NCBI RefSeq assembly: GCF_016595675.1
Contig: NZ_JAENJH010000003.1
Coordinates: 372,001 to 436,000 of the forward strand
From: Prauserella cavernicola
GTDB taxonomy: Bacteria; Actinomycetota; Actinomycetes; Mycobacteriales; Pseudonocardiaceae
Reading direction: 5' to 3'
Length of the DNA stretch: 64,000 nt
Shown here: in pieces, positions 34,525 through 43,703 of the stretch
Layout: each line of letters starts with the position of its first letter
Position numbering within the stretch: the stretch's first letter is position 1
Position numbers and translations under genes: made by a program
The notes under the pieces: generated by a model
The model's input: only the letters and a program-made list of their open reading frames with translations
Told to the model about the DNA's origin: nothing
The model's database searches: none

Positions 34525-35355
34525 GTGAGGCTGCTGCTCGTGCACGCGCACCCTGACGACGAGAGCATCACCACCGGTGGCACCATCGCGCGCTACGCCG
34601 CGCAGGGTGCCGACGTCACGGTGGTGACCTGCACTCTCGGCGAGGAAGGCGAGATCATCCCGCCCGGTCTGGACCAGCTCGGCTCCTGGGCCGGAGACCA
34701 GCTCGGTGGGTACCGCGCCTCGGAGCTCGCCGCGGCGGGGGCCGCGCTCGGCTGGAGCGCGCACCGGTATCTGGGTGGAATCGGCCGCTGGCGGGACTCC
34801 GGCATGGCGGGCACCCCGGCCGCCGAGCATCCTCGTGCCTTCGTCGGCGGCTCGGCCGAGGAACAGGCCGAGCAGTTGCTCTCCGTGTTCGACGACCTCC
34901 GGCCCGACGTCGTCGTCACCTACGACTCCTTCGGCGGCTACGGCCATCCCGACCACATCCGCGCCCACGAGATCACCACGGCCGCGGCGCGCAGGGCCCG
35001 GTCCGTGGTCCGCGTGTTCCACACGGTGTCCTCGGCCGCGGCGACGGCCAAGGGCCTCGCGGAGCTGCGCGCGGCCGGCGACAAGGTGCCGTTCCGGGTC
35101 GCCGACGACGGCGAACTGCCCACCGTGCCCGACGAGCGGATCACCACGACCGTCGCGATCGACGACCACGTGGGGCACAAGCTCGCCGCACTGCGCGCCC
35201 ACGAGACGCAGGTCAGCGTGAGCGGAGCGGGCGCGGCCTGGTTCGCGCTGTCCAACGACATCGCGCAGCCGGTGCCTGCCGCCGAGTACTTCGTCCTCGC
35301 GCACGGCCCCTCGGAGGGCGCGGAGACCGACCTGTTCGGAGGGCTCTACTCGTGA
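34525..35355 (+). CDS. mshB: Mycothiol synthesis GlcNAc-Ins deacetylase MshB, 276 aa
   Basis: Zn-dependent deacetylase that converts GlcNAc-inositol to GlcN-inositol, the second step in mycothiol synthesis. AHPDDES (residues 8-14) supplies two metal ligands and the catalytic Asp; GYGHPDHIRAHEIT supplies the third His. The N-terminal LLLVHAHPDD fold and LGEEGEIIPPGL match MshB rather than the related Mca amidase. The GTG lies 6 nt after TAGGCT with no ribosome site (leaderless). Its end overlaps the next gene (GTGA), as near Rv1170. Supports an actinobacterial host. Confidence 0.93.
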   Translation: MRLLLVHAHPDDESITTGGTIARYAAQGADVTVVTCTLGEEGEIIPPGLDQLGSWAGDQLGGYRASELAAAGAALGWSAHRYLGGIGRWRDSGMAGTPAAEHPRAFVGGSAEEQAEQLLSVFDDLRPDVVVTYDSFGGYGHPDHIRAHEITTAAARRARSVVRVFHTVSSAAATAKGLAELRAAGDKVPFRVADDGELPTVPDERITTTVAIDDHVGHKLAALRAHETQVSVSGAGAAWFALSNDIAQPVPAAEYFVLAHGPSEGAETDLFGGLYS

Positions 35356-35762
35356 CCCTGCCCTCTCGCGCCGTCGACTGGGCGCTGTTCGTGCTGCTCG
35401 CCGTCGACGCGGCACTGCTGGCCCTGCTGGAGTTGTTCTTCCTGCCCCTGCGCCTCGACGGTCTGATCCTGCCGGAGCTGGGTGACGCGCCACTGCCGGT
35501 GAGCGCGCTCGTGGCGGCCGTGACCACGCCGCTGCTGGTGTTGCTGGCCGCCAGTCTGGGAAACCGCAGGCTCGGGATCGTGCCACTGGCGGTGTGGATC
35601 CTGACGCTGCTCGTGGTGGGCGTGCAGGGCCCCGGCGGCGACATGGTGCTGCTCGTCGACTGGCGTGGCCTGGTGCTGCTCGCGGCAGGTGCGCTGCCCG
35701 CCGCGCTGGTGCTCGGCGGAACGCTGGGCAAGCGTGCCCAGGACGCCGGGAAGGTGGGGTGA
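35352..35762 (+). CDS. Small membrane protein linked to mshB, 136 aa
   Basis: Four hydrophobic helices (VDWALFVLLAVDAALLALLELF; VSALVAAVTTPLLVLLAASLG; LGIVPLAVWILTLLVVGVQ; LVLLAAGALPAALVLGG). The GTG overlaps the mshB stop, showing coupling. A gene of this kind follows mshB in mycobacteria (Rv1171-like position), function unknown. Possible roles are a membrane partner for mycothiol metabolism or simple operon passenger. Confidence 0.8.
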   Translation: MTLPSRAVDWALFVLLAVDAALLALLELFFLPLRLDGLILPELGDAPLPVSALVAAVTTPLLVLLAASLGNRRLGIVPLAVWILTLLVVGVQGPGGDMVLLVDWRGLVLLAAGALPAALVLGGTLGKRAQDAGKVG

Positions 35763-35763
35763 G

Positions 35764-36561
35764 ATGGCGGAGGCCATTTCGGACAAGCACGTCGTGTCCG
35801 TGCTGCGGCCCTTCGTGCGCGCGACCGGGCCCGTGGTGGACGCGCTACGCGAGGCCGATCCGTTCGGCCTCGTCGCGCGAGCGTCGGTGGATTCGGCGGA
35901 GGACTCCGTCGCCGGGAACGGGTCGAAGCGCGCCAGACTGCTCGAGGCGGTCAAGTCGGTGAAGGTGCCCGGCACCAAGGGGTGGGCGGCCATGGACACC
36001 GAGCAGCGCACGGGCTGGTGGGTCAACCGCGTCGGCAGGTTCACCTCACTCGTCACCGCGGTGCCCGGCCTCGGTGGCGCGCTCGCCGACCGGTTCCCGA
36101 TCCAGGACACGCTCGGCGCGGCATCGCAGGGGCTGTTGCTGTGCGCGATCGCGGGAGAGCGTGGTGTCACCGATGTCGGCGACCGCGTCCGCCTGCTCGC
36201 GTGGGTGCTCTTCGAGCGCGAGGTGAGCCGCGAGCTCGCCCAGGGCACGGCCGCCGACCGCGCGGCTGAGGACGCCGAGACCGCGAAGCTCACCGAGGAG
36301 CTCGAGTCGGCCAAGAAACGCGGCTCGGTCACCCTCAAGACCGTCGCCCGCACGCTGTGGCGACTCGGTCGCTCCCTGCTCGGTGTCACCGACGAACTGG
36401 AGAAGCGGCCGAGCGGCCGCTTCTACCACCAGGCGCTCGGGATGCTGCCCGTCGTCGGCATGGTCGGGGGCTACCTCGGCGAGCGCTCGGGGCTCAAGCG
36501 CGTCGCCAAGCGGGCGAACAAGTGGTTCGCCCGCGAGGAGATCAGTAACGCCAGAACATGA
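35764..36561 (+). CDS. Conserved hypothetical protein with a hydrophobic middle, 265 aa
   Basis: ATG one base after the preceding stop. The protein starts with an amphipathic segment (KHVVSVLRPFVRATGPVVDALREADPFGLVARAS), has a mildly hydrophobic centre (TSLVTAVPGLGGALADRFPIQDTLGAASQGLLLCAIAGERG), a Glu/Lys coiled-coil-like stretch (EDAETAKLTEELESAKK) and a Gly-rich end (LGMLPVVGMVGGYLGERSGLKRVAKRANKW). It may be a peripheral membrane protein; no family is recognised. It ends 20 bp inside the convergent protease gene. Confidence 0.75.
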   Translation: MAEAISDKHVVSVLRPFVRATGPVVDALREADPFGLVARASVDSAEDSVAGNGSKRARLLEAVKSVKVPGTKGWAAMDTEQRTGWWVNRVGRFTSLVTAVPGLGGALADRFPIQDTLGAASQGLLLCAIAGERGVTDVGDRVRLLAWVLFEREVSRELAQGTAADRAAEDAETAKLTEELESAKKRGSVTLKTVARTLWRLGRSLLGVTDELEKRPSGRFYHQALGMLPVVGMVGGYLGERSGLKRVAKRANKWFAREEISNART

Positions 36562-37318
36562 AGCCCATCTGACCGAGCTGCGACAGGGTCTCGTCGCCCC
36601 CGACGGCGCCGAACACGAAGTCGGTCATGTCCCACAGCGCGTTGCCGAACCCGGGCAGGCCGATGATCAACGCGAACAGCACGAGCGGCGCCCACGGCCG
36701 GGCCTTGGCGCCGAACTCGCGCGCCTGCGGCGAGAGATAGGGCTCGATCGCCCCGAAGCCGTCCAGACCGGGCACCGGCAGGATGTTGATCACGAACGCG
36801 AGGATCTGCAGCGAGGCCAGGTACGAGAGACCGATGGCGAGCCCGATCGGCATCGGCGCGAACACCACCGCGATCGTCAGCAGGATGCCGATCGCCAGGT
36901 TGCTCAGCGGCCCCGCGAGCGAGACCCACGACGACACCGAGCGCGAACGCAGCGCCCACCGGTTGATCCACACCGCGCCGCCGGGCAGCGGGATGCCGCC
37001 GATCGCGAGGATGATCAACGGCAGCACGAGCGACATGACCGGGTCGGTGTAGCGCCGGATGTCGAGCGACAGGTAGCCCTTGTGCGCCACCTCGTAGTCG
37101 CCGCCCTTGTAGGCCACGAACGCGTGGCCGAACTCGTGCAGCGTGAGCGAGAGCGCCCACCCGCCCAGCACGAGCACGAACAGACCGAGCGTGCCGAGGG
37201 CGTCACGTTGGAGTGTGTCCGTCCAGGGCGCCACGAACGCCGTGAGCGCGCCACCGGCGATGGTCACGAGCAGGATGACGTAGAAGAGCAGGCTGGGGCG
37301 AACTACGGATCGTTGCAC
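36542..37318 (-). CDS. Site-2-type (M50) zinc metalloprotease, membrane, 258 aa
   Basis: The HEFGH zinc motif (TLHEFGHAFVAYKGG) sits in an early helix and the third-ligand motif NILPVPGLDGFGAIEPYL in a later helix, as in S2P rhomboid-like intramembrane proteases without a PDZ domain. About six helices. It could process a membrane-bound regulator, but no substrate is evident. The GTG start at 37318 (MQRSVVRPSL) lacks a strong ribosome site. Its C-terminal end overlaps the convergent hypothetical gene by 20 bp. Confidence 0.88.
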   Translation of the reverse strand: MQRSVVRPSLLFYVILLVTIAGGALTAFVAPWTDTLQRDALGTLGLFVLVLGGWALSLTLHEFGHAFVAYKGGDYEVAHKGYLSLDIRRYTDPVMSLVLPLIILAIGGIPLPGGAVWINRWALRSRSVSSWVSLAGPLSNLAIGILLTIAVVFAPMPIGLAIGLSYLASLQILAFVINILPVPGLDGFGAIEPYLSPQAREFGAKARPWAPLVLFALIIGLPGFGNALWDMTDFVFGAVGGDETLSQLGQMGFMFWRY

Positions 37319-37450
37319 GAACCCCAGTCTGGCCTATCCGCTTCCGGCCGTGTGTCCGGCGTTGTCGGCCTTGTCGGATCCTCGTGAGATTTCATCGGCG
37401 TGTCCGCTTGCGCGTGGCGGCCGAAGTATCCCCCAAAGTTGGGACTCGGC

Positions 37451-37479
37451 TTGACCTGGCCGCACTACACAGGTGTAAT
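37451..37479 (+). promoter_or_regulatory. whiB2 promoter
   Basis: TTGACC (37451-37456), 17-nt spacer, TGTAAT (37474-37479; five of six bases of TATAAT). A start near 37486 leaves an 80-nt leader before the GTG at 37567. This is the clearest sigma-70-type promoter in the window. Confidence 0.7.
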
Positions 37480-37566
37480 CACATTGATGTCATTCGCCGC
37501 CGAAAGGGGGGTGGCGATGACGGTTTCACCGCCAGCCTGGGAGTGCGTGAGAGCGAGGAGGCGGAC

Positions 37567-37887
37567 GTGCGGTTGGACACTAGTGGAAGGGAATGGGGGC
37601 GCGTCATGGATTGGGGGCACCCGGAAGAGGATCTGGGCGTGCTCACCGATCTGCTCGACGTGACCGATGAGCAGGACTGGCAGGAGCGCGCGCTGTGTGC
37701 GCAGACCGACCCGGAGGCGTTCTTCCCCGAAAAGGGTGGATCCACCAGGGAGGCCAAGCGAATCTGCCAGGGCTGCGATGTCAAGGACGACTGCCTCGAG
37801 TACGCGCTCGCACACGACGAGCGCTTCGGTATCTGGGGCGGGCTTTCCGAACGAGAGCGGCGCAAGCTCAAGAAACGCGTTGTGTGA
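37567..37887 (+). CDS. whiB2: WhiB2/WhmD-type iron-sulfur transcription factor, 106 aa
   Basis: Four cluster cysteines at 44, 67, 70 and 76 (LCAQTDPEAFFPEKGGSTREA, then ICQGCDVKDDC), GIWGG turn (88-92) and basic tail ERERRKLKKR. The sequence QTDPEAFFPEKGGSTREAKRIC is essentially that of mycobacterial WhiB2, needed for septation and cell division. GTG 37567 is chosen for its AGGAGG 5 nt upstream; ATG 37606 is a weaker internal choice. The neighbours downstream follow the Rv3260c region order. Confidence 0.95.
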   Translation: MRLDTSGREWGRVMDWGHPEEDLGVLTDLLDVTDEQDWQERALCAQTDPEAFFPEKGGSTREAKRICQGCDVKDDCLEYALAHDERFGIWGGLSERERRKLKKRVV

Positions 37888-38035
37888 CAGGTGTTTCGCG
37901 CCCGGGCCGGACTGTGGGATGACCGCGGCCCGCGCCTGGGCGGCATGGTCCGGGCCACGCCGTTGTCCGTCGGTGCACCTCGTAGGGTGAGCGCACCCGC
38001 TCACTCTCGACACGCCTGACACCACGGAGAAGTCC

Positions 38036-41000
38036 TTGCCCAGGACGCCAACGCCGCCCGCGGCGCAGACGGCACCGGTCCTCGCGATTCTGGTCTGCCA
38101 CAACGGAGAAGACTGGCTACCGTTGACGCTGTCCGCGTTGCGGCGCACCGGCGTCCGGCCCCGACATGTGCTCGCCGTGGACACCGGTTCCACCGACGGC
38201 ACGGCCGAGTTGCTGAAGTCCGCGGCCACCGACGGGGCGGCGGGCCCACCGGTTCTCGACGGCGTCATCACGCTTGCCGAGGAGACCGGATTCGCCGCTG
38301 CGGTCGCCGAAACCGTCACTCTTGCGAGTGAACGTTGGGGAGATCCAGGACAGTGGATCTGGCTCCTGCACGACGACAGCGCGCCCGAGCCGGACTGTCT
38401 CGACATCCTCCTGCGCGCGGCCGAAACGGCCCCCTCGGCCGCGGTGCTCGGACCACTCGCGGTCGACTGGACCGATCCGAGACTCATCGTCGAGGCCGGA
38501 CTGTCCACCGACGCCTCCGGCCACCGGCAGCCCGCCGTGCCGCGCAGGCTCGGCGCCGAGGACTCTCCCGAGCAGAGCACCGAGGTGCTCGCCGTGCCCA
38601 GCGCGGGCTCGCTGATCCGGCGCGAGACGTGGGACGAGCTCGGTGGTTTCGACCGCGAGATCTCCTTGCTGCGCGAGGACATCGACTTCGGCTGGCGGGT
38701 GAACGCGGCGGGCGGCGTGGTGCTGTGCGTACCGCTCGCGCGGCTGCGGCACGTGCGCGCGGCGGGCACGGGACAGCGCGCCGCCAACGCACTGGCCGGT
38801 TCCTTCGCCAGCACCGCCGAGGCCGACCGCGTGTTCGGGCTCCGGACGTTCCTCGTCAACTGCTCCACCGTCTCTTGTGTACTCGGAGTGCCCCGGCTCG
38901 TGCTGCTGTGCGTGCTGCGCGGACTCGGATTCGCCTTGCTGCGCAACGGAACCAGGGCGCGCGCCGAGTTCGGCGCCGCCGGGTACCTGCTCGGCGGGAA
39001 GGCGAAGCTGCGCGAGGCTAGGGCCTCCCGGCAGCCCGGCAGCGTGCGCGGGTTGTTCACGAGCAGGGTCGGCAGGCTCCGTGCCGCGCTGCGCGGCGGC
39101 GTCGTGCACCTGGTGCGCAGGCGCGTGGAGAGCGAGGCCGCGCTCGGCAGGCTGCCCGAGACCGCGCGGGACGACACCGCGGCGTGGATCCCGCCCGAGG
39201 TCCGTACCTCGCGCCAGGTTCCGGTCGGCCCTGACGCGCTGCCCGCCGGGGCCACGCGACCGCTGCGCTCCCGCACGAGCGGGCTGCGCCGGCCCTCCGA
39301 CGTCGTCGCCGTGCCACTGCCGGAACCGGAGCGGGCCGAACCGGAACAGCCGCGTGCGAGGCCCTCACCCGGCGCCGCGGCCGCCGACCGGGACCTGGTC
39401 TTCGTGCCGCTCGACCGGCGCCGGGTGCTCGCCGCGACGTTGTTCGCCCCGCCCGTGGCGCTGCTCGTTGTGCTCACCGCGCTCGGGCTCGTCCTCAACG
39501 GCGGCAGGCTCGGGCTGGACCTGGCGGGGGCCGACCTGTTGCCGGTCGGCGACCTCGGGCGAGTGTGGTCCACCTACCTCGATTCGTGGCACGCGTTCGC
39601 GGGCGGCACGGCCAGCGCCGCGCCGGTGGCGCTGCCGGTGCTCGGCCTGCTCGGCGCGCCGCTGGCCCCGCTCGGCGGACCGGCCGCGCTCGTGTCCCTG
39701 GTGCTGATCCTGGATCTTCCGCTCTCGGCGCTCGTTGCCTACGCGGCGACGCGACGGCTGCGCGTGGACCGCTGGGTGCGCGCCGGCCTCGCCGCCGGGT
39801 ACGCGCTGCTGCCCGCCGCCACCGCCTCGGTGGCGCAGGGCCGCGTGGACGTCGTGGTGGTGCACATCCTGCTGCCCGCGCTGATCGCCGGGATCGTGGC
39901 CGTGCTCACTCGCGCCGACGAACGCTGGCTCAGCACCAGCGTGCTGTGCGCCCTCACGCTGGCCGTCGTGGGTGCGTTCTCCCCACTCACGCACGGGCTC
40001 GCGCTCGCCGCGCTCGTGCTCGGGTTCGTCGTGCTGCCGCCACCGGGACACCGGCCGGCACGCGGCATCCCCGCCGTCGCGCTCGTCGTGCTGCTGCCGC
40101 CGGTGCTCCTGCTGCCGTGGCTGCCGACACTGCTGACCAGTCCCTCGCTGCTGCTGCACGGCCTCGGCACCCCGGCGGAAAGCGCGGCCGGAGCCGACCT
40201 CGCCGGGCTCGATCCCGGAGGCGCGGGCGGCTTCCCGCTCGGGCTGGTCGTGGTGATCGCGGCGCTCGCGGCCGCCGTCGCCAGGCCGACGGCGCGCGTC
40301 GTGCCGGGGCTCGCCGTGGTGCTACTGGGTGTGGTGGGCACGGGCGTGACGCAGCTCGTCGAGCTGGCCCCGCCCCGCGGCGGCGCGCAGGCGCCCGCGT
40401 TCGCGGGAGCGCCACTGCTCGTCGTCGGCGCCGGGCTGCTGCTGGTCGTGCTGGGCACCTGCTCCGCCGGGCTCGGCGCCGCTCCGAGGTCGCTCGCCAG
40501 AGCCGGTGCCCTCGGCGGGGTCGCCGTGCTGCTCACCCTCGCCGCGGGCGGCGTCGCGACCGGACGCGAGGGCACCGTGCGCGCCGACGGTGGCTGGAGT
40601 CTCGCCCCGTCGCTCACGCGGGAACTGGCCGACACCGGACGCAGCGTGCTGGTGCTGGGCGCCCAGGGCGAGCCCGTCCGCCAGTCAGGCGGCAGGCTGC
40701 CCGGCTACGGCGACGACGCGCTCGTACCCGTCGAAGGGACTCCCGAGCGGCTCTCGGTGTGGCAGCGCGAGCTGCTCGCCGGAGCACCGGAGGCGGTGAC
40801 CTCGGCCGCCTCGGCCGGCGTGCTGTTCCTGGTGCTGCCGCCCGGCGAGGACGGCGCGCGGCTGCGGCAGGCCGCCGACGACCTCGTCGCGGACGCACCT
40901 CCGGCCACGGACGGCAGGACGGTGCTGCGGCTGACCCCCGTGTCGGGCCAGGTCACGCTTGTCTCGCCGGAGCAGGCGCGGCGCGCCGTCAGCGGCGAGC

Positions 41001-41365
41001 CGCCGAGCGGCGAGCTGATGACCGGCGACTCGGCAGCCGAGGTCCAGGCCGAGCTGCCCGACGTGCGCGTGCGGGTCTCCGACGGCCCGGACGGACGGCT
41101 GCTGGTGCTCGCCGCCGAACACGAGGCGGGCTGGCGGGCGAGCGTCAACGGCGAGCCGGTGCCGATCGTGCCCGCGTGGGGTCACCAGGTGGCGGTGTCG
41201 GTGCCGCCAAGGACCTCGGAGGTCACCGTGGAGTACTCACCGGCTCTGCACAACGTGCTGCTGCTGATCCAGGTGGCTGCGGTGCTGTTCACGGCGCTCA
41301 CGGCGATCCCGGGGCGAAGGGGAACTCACTCGCCGTCGATGATGTCGGGCTCGACACCCAGGTAG
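38036..41365 (+). CDS. Giant family-2 glycosyltransferase with membrane domain, 1109 aa
   Basis: Residues about 1-300 are a GT-A domain: LAILVCHNGEDWLPLTLSAL, HVLAVDTGSTDGT, acidic HDDSAPEPDC and the acceptor region LLREDIDFGWRVNAAGG. Next come hydrophobic segments, a Pro/Glu/Arg linker (about 400-455), about ten helices (from LAATLFAPPVALLVVLTALGLVLNGG), and a final extracytoplasmic domain (GWRASVNGEPVPIVPAWGHQVAVSVPP) plus a last helix. The C-terminal part recalls YfhO-like proteins. It probably builds an envelope polysaccharide. TTG 38036 has GGAGA upstream. It overlaps the convergent 41326 gene by 40 bp. Confidence 0.88.
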   Translation: MPRTPTPPAAQTAPVLAILVCHNGEDWLPLTLSALRRTGVRPRHVLAVDTGSTDGTAELLKSAATDGAAGPPVLDGVITLAEETGFAAAVAETVTLASERWGDPGQWIWLLHDDSAPEPDCLDILLRAAETAPSAAVLGPLAVDWTDPRLIVEAGLSTDASGHRQPAVPRRLGAEDSPEQSTEVLAVPSAGSLIRRETWDELGGFDREISLLREDIDFGWRVNAAGGVVLCVPLARLRHVRAAGTGQRAANALAGSFASTAEADRVFGLRTFLVNCSTVSCVLGVPRLVLLCVLRGLGFALLRNGTRARAEFGAAGYLLGGKAKLREARASRQPGSVRGLFTSRVGRLRAALRGGVVHLVRRRVESEAALGRLPETARDDTAAWIPPEVRTSRQVPVGPDALPAGATRPLRSRTSGLRRPSDVVAVPLPEPERAEPEQPRARPSPGAAAADRDLVFVPLDRRRVLAATLFAPPVALLVVLTALGLVLNGGRLGLDLAGADLLPVGDLGRVWSTYLDSWHAFAGGTASAAPVALPVLGLLGAPLAPLGGPAALVSLVLILDLPLSALVAYAATRRLRVDRWVRAGLAAGYALLPAATASVAQGRVDVVVVHILLPALIAGIVAVLTRADERWLSTSVLCALTLAVVGAFSPLTHGLALAALVLGFVVLPPPGHRPARGIPAVALVVLLPPVLLLPWLPTLLTSPSLLLHGLGTPAESAAGADLAGLDPGGAGGFPLGLVVVIAALAAAVARPTARVVPGLAVVLLGVVGTGVTQLVELAPPRGGAQAPAFAGAPLLVVGAGLLLVVLGTCSAGLGAAPRSLARAGALGGVAVLLTLAAGGVATGREGTVRADGGWSLAPSLTRELADTGRSVLVLGAQGEPVRQSGGRLPGYGDDALVPVEGTPERLSVWQRELLAGAPEAVTSAASAGVLFLVLPPGEDGARLRQAADDLVADAPPATDGRTVLRLTPVSGQVTLVSPEQARRAVSGEPPSGELMTGDSAAEVQAELPDVRVRVSDGPDGRLLVLAAEHEAGWRASVNGEPVPIVPAWGHQVAVSVPPRTSEVTVEYSPALHNVLLLIQVAAVLFTALTAIPGRRGTHSPSMMSGSTPR

Positions 41366-41793
41366 ATCGCGATCTGCTCGACCAGTACGTCGTGCACGAG
41401 ATCGGCCAGCTCGGCTGAGTCCTTGGCGCGTGCCTCGAGCGGACGGCGGTAGAGCACGATCCGTGCCCTCGTGGGCAGGCCCGCCCTGTCGACCCCGGCC
41501 GGAACCAGCCGCGACAGCGGCACGGCGCCGTCGTGCAGCACGCCCTCCGCCTGCTCGGGCGGCAGGTCCTCGCCGACCTCGGGGACGTCGTCCACGGCGA
41601 CGTCGAGCTTGGTCAGCTCCGTGCGCCAGCGCGCCTCGATCGGCTCCAGCGCGTCGAGCACGAGCGCATCGAACTTCTCCGCGCGACTCGCCGCGGCGGG
41701 CAGCGTCGCGGGGTACAGCGGACCGCGCAGTCCGCGACCGTGCCGGTCGCGGCGCATCCGCTGCCGATAGCGCGAACTCCGAGCCATTGCCAC
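41326..41793 (-). CDS. Metallopeptidase-like (DUF1025) protein lacking the HExxH site, 155 aa
   Basis: Basic N-terminus RSSRYRQRMRRDRHGRGLRGPL, then FDALVLDALEPIEARW and RIVLYRRPLEARAKDSAELADLVHDVLVEQIAIYLGVEPDIIDGE. The fold matches minimal zincins, but where HExxH is expected the sequence reads VEQIA, so it probably has no protease activity. Same position as Rv3259. GTG 41793 is 7 nt from a TAGGCT hexamer (41801-41806 on this strand), so leaderless. Confidence 0.8.
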   Translation of the reverse strand: MAMARSSRYRQRMRRDRHGRGLRGPLYPATLPAAASRAEKFDALVLDALEPIEARWRTELTKLDVAVDDVPEVGEDLPPEQAEGVLHDGAVPLSRLVPAGVDRAGLPTRARIVLYRRPLEARAKDSAELADLVHDVLVEQIAIYLGVEPDIIDGE

Positions 41794-41877
41794 GTGAGGA
41801 AGCCTAACGCGGCCGCGCTGGGCCGATCCGGTGTGTCATCGGCGCGCCAACGCCCGAAGGGGCTATCGTGATCAACC

Positions 41878-42231
41878 GTGCCGAGCGTACGGAAGTGTTC
41901 GCGGACGGGCTGCCTCGAGCCCGCAGTCGCCACGCTGACCTACGCCTACAGCGATTCCACCGCCGTGGTGGGCCCACTCGCGACGGCGTCGGAACCCCAC
42001 TCGTACGACCTCTGCGAGGCACACGCCCTGCGGCTCACGGTGCCGCGCGGCTGGGAGGTCGTCAGACACGAGGGCGAGTTCTCGGAGCCGGAACCCTCGA
42101 GCGACGAGCTCACCGCGCTGGCCGAGGCCGTGCGCGAAGCGGGCCGCTCAGACCCGGTATCCGCTCCCGAGCAGCCGGAAGCCGCCCCGGGCAGACGGGG
42201 TCACCTCCGCGTACTGCCCGGCCGCGCCTGA
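41878..42231 (+). CDS. DUF3499 family protein, 117 aa
   Basis: CSRTGCLEPAVATLTYAYSDSTAVVGPL and YDLCEAHALRLTVPRGWEVVRHEG form a small treble-clef-like module (Cys7, Cys12, later Cys and His in CEAHA) that probably binds zinc; the C-terminal 45 residues are acidic and variable. It is an actinobacterial family of unknown function, found beside pmm as in Rv3258c. TATCGT (41864-41869) lies 8 nt before the GTG; leaderless. Confidence 0.88.
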   Translation: MPSVRKCSRTGCLEPAVATLTYAYSDSTAVVGPLATASEPHSYDLCEAHALRLTVPRGWEVVRHEGEFSEPEPSSDELTALAEAVREAGRSDPVSAPEQPEAAPGRRGHLRVLPGRA

Positions 42232-42314
42232 CGCCGTCCGCCAGTCGGTAGGCTTCCCATCGAGCACTCGGGGCTCGGGGAAACGACCGATCGGACGACC
42301 AGCGGGGAGAGGGC

Positions 42315-43670
42315 GTGTCAGACCTGTCGGGCATCGTGAAGGCCTACGACATCAGGGGCGTGGTCGGCGACCAGTTGAACGCGGACCTGGTCAGGGACTT
42401 CGGAGCCGCGTTCGCCCTGCTGATCAAGCCGGACTCGCCGTCGGTGGTGATCGGCCACGACATGCGCGAGTCCTCGCCCGGCCTCGCCGCCGCCTTCGCC
42501 GAGGGTGTCACCTCGCAGGGCCTTGACGTGATCTCGATCGGCCTGGCCAGCACCGACCAGCTGTACTTCGCCTCCGGCAGCCTCAACATGCCCGGCGCGA
42601 TGTTCACGGCGAGCCACAACCCGGCCCAGTACAACGGCATCAAGCTGTGCCGCGCGGGCGCCGCCCCGGTCGGGCAGGACTCCGGCCTCGCCGAGATCCG
42701 CGACACCGTGGAGCAGGGCGTGCCCGAGTTCGCGGGCCAGCCCGGCAGTGTGGTGGAGCGAGACGTGCTCACCGCCTACGCCGACCACCTGCGCACGCTC
42801 GTCGACCTCACCGGCATCCGGCGGCTCAAGGTCGTCGTCGACGCGGGCAACGGTATGGGCGGGCACACCGTGCCGACCGTGTTCGAGGGACTTCCACTCG
42901 AGGTCGTGCCCATGTACTTCGAGCTCGACGGCAGCTTCCCGAACCACGAGGCCAACCCGCTCGACCCGAAGAACATCGTCGACCTGCAGGCGAAGGTGCG
43001 CGAGACCGGCGCCGACGTGGGCCTCGCCTTCGACGGCGACGCCGACCGCTGCTTCGTCGTGGACGAGAACGGCGACCCGGTGTCGCCCAGCGCGGTCACC
43101 GCGCTCGTCGCGGTGCGCGAGCTCGCCAAGGAGCCCGGCGGCACCGTGATCCACAACCTCATCACGTCAAAGGGCGTGCCGGAGATCGTGAGCGAGCACG
43201 GCGGCAACCCCGTGCGCACCAGGGTCGGGCACTCGTTCATCAAGGCGAAGATGGCCGAGACCGGCGCGATCTTCGGCGGCGAGCACTCGGCGCACTACTA
43301 CTTCCGGGACTTCTGGCGCGCCGACACCGGCATGCTCGCGGCGCTGCACGTGCTGGCCGCACTGGGCGAGCAGGACGGCCCGCTCTCGGTGCTGACCAGG
43401 GAGTACAGCCGTTACGCCGCGTCGGGGGAGATCAACTCGACGGTGAGCGACCAGGTGGCGCGCCAGCTCGCGGTGAAGGACGCCTTCGCCGGCCGTCCCG
43501 GAGTCGCCGTCGACGACCTGGACGGGCTCACGGTCGACCTCGGTGAGCGAGGCTGGTTCAACCTGCGTCCCTCCAACACCGAGCCGCTGCTCAGGCTCAA
43601 CGTCGAAGCGCCTGACGAGGCCGCCGTCAAGTCGCTGACCGACGAGGTTCTGGCGATCGTCCGCGGCTGA
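42315..43670 (+). CDS. manB: Phosphomannomutase/phosphoglucomutase, 451 aa
   Basis: Interconverts mannose-6-phosphate and mannose-1-phosphate for GDP-mannose, feeding PIM, lipomannan and glycoprotein synthesis. Active-site Ser100 in FTASHNPAQYNG, metal loop AFDGDADRC (about 243-249), sugar loop GEHSAHYYF, and phosphate-binding RPSNTEPLLR near the end. GTG 42315 follows GGGGAGAGGGC. It is one of three mannose-supply genes here with the SIS protein and manA, in the order of Rv3257c-Rv3255c. Confidence 0.95.
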   Translation: MSDLSGIVKAYDIRGVVGDQLNADLVRDFGAAFALLIKPDSPSVVIGHDMRESSPGLAAAFAEGVTSQGLDVISIGLASTDQLYFASGSLNMPGAMFTASHNPAQYNGIKLCRAGAAPVGQDSGLAEIRDTVEQGVPEFAGQPGSVVERDVLTAYADHLRTLVDLTGIRRLKVVVDAGNGMGGHTVPTVFEGLPLEVVPMYFELDGSFPNHEANPLDPKNIVDLQAKVRETGADVGLAFDGDADRCFVVDENGDPVSPSAVTALVAVRELAKEPGGTVIHNLITSKGVPEIVSEHGGNPVRTRVGHSFIKAKMAETGAIFGGEHSAHYYFRDFWRADTGMLAALHVLAALGEQDGPLSVLTREYSRYAASGEINSTVSDQVARQLAVKDAFAGRPGVAVDDLDGLTVDLGERGWFNLRPSNTEPLLRLNVEAPDEAAVKSLTDEVLAIVRG

Positions 43671-43703
43671 GAATGCGGAAACCACTGATCGTGATAAAGA
43701 GGA

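Noticed and set aside
37384-37566. 61-residue N-terminal extension of WhiB2
   Set aside because: It would start upstream of the promoter; GTG 37567 has a strong ribosome site and gives the family length.
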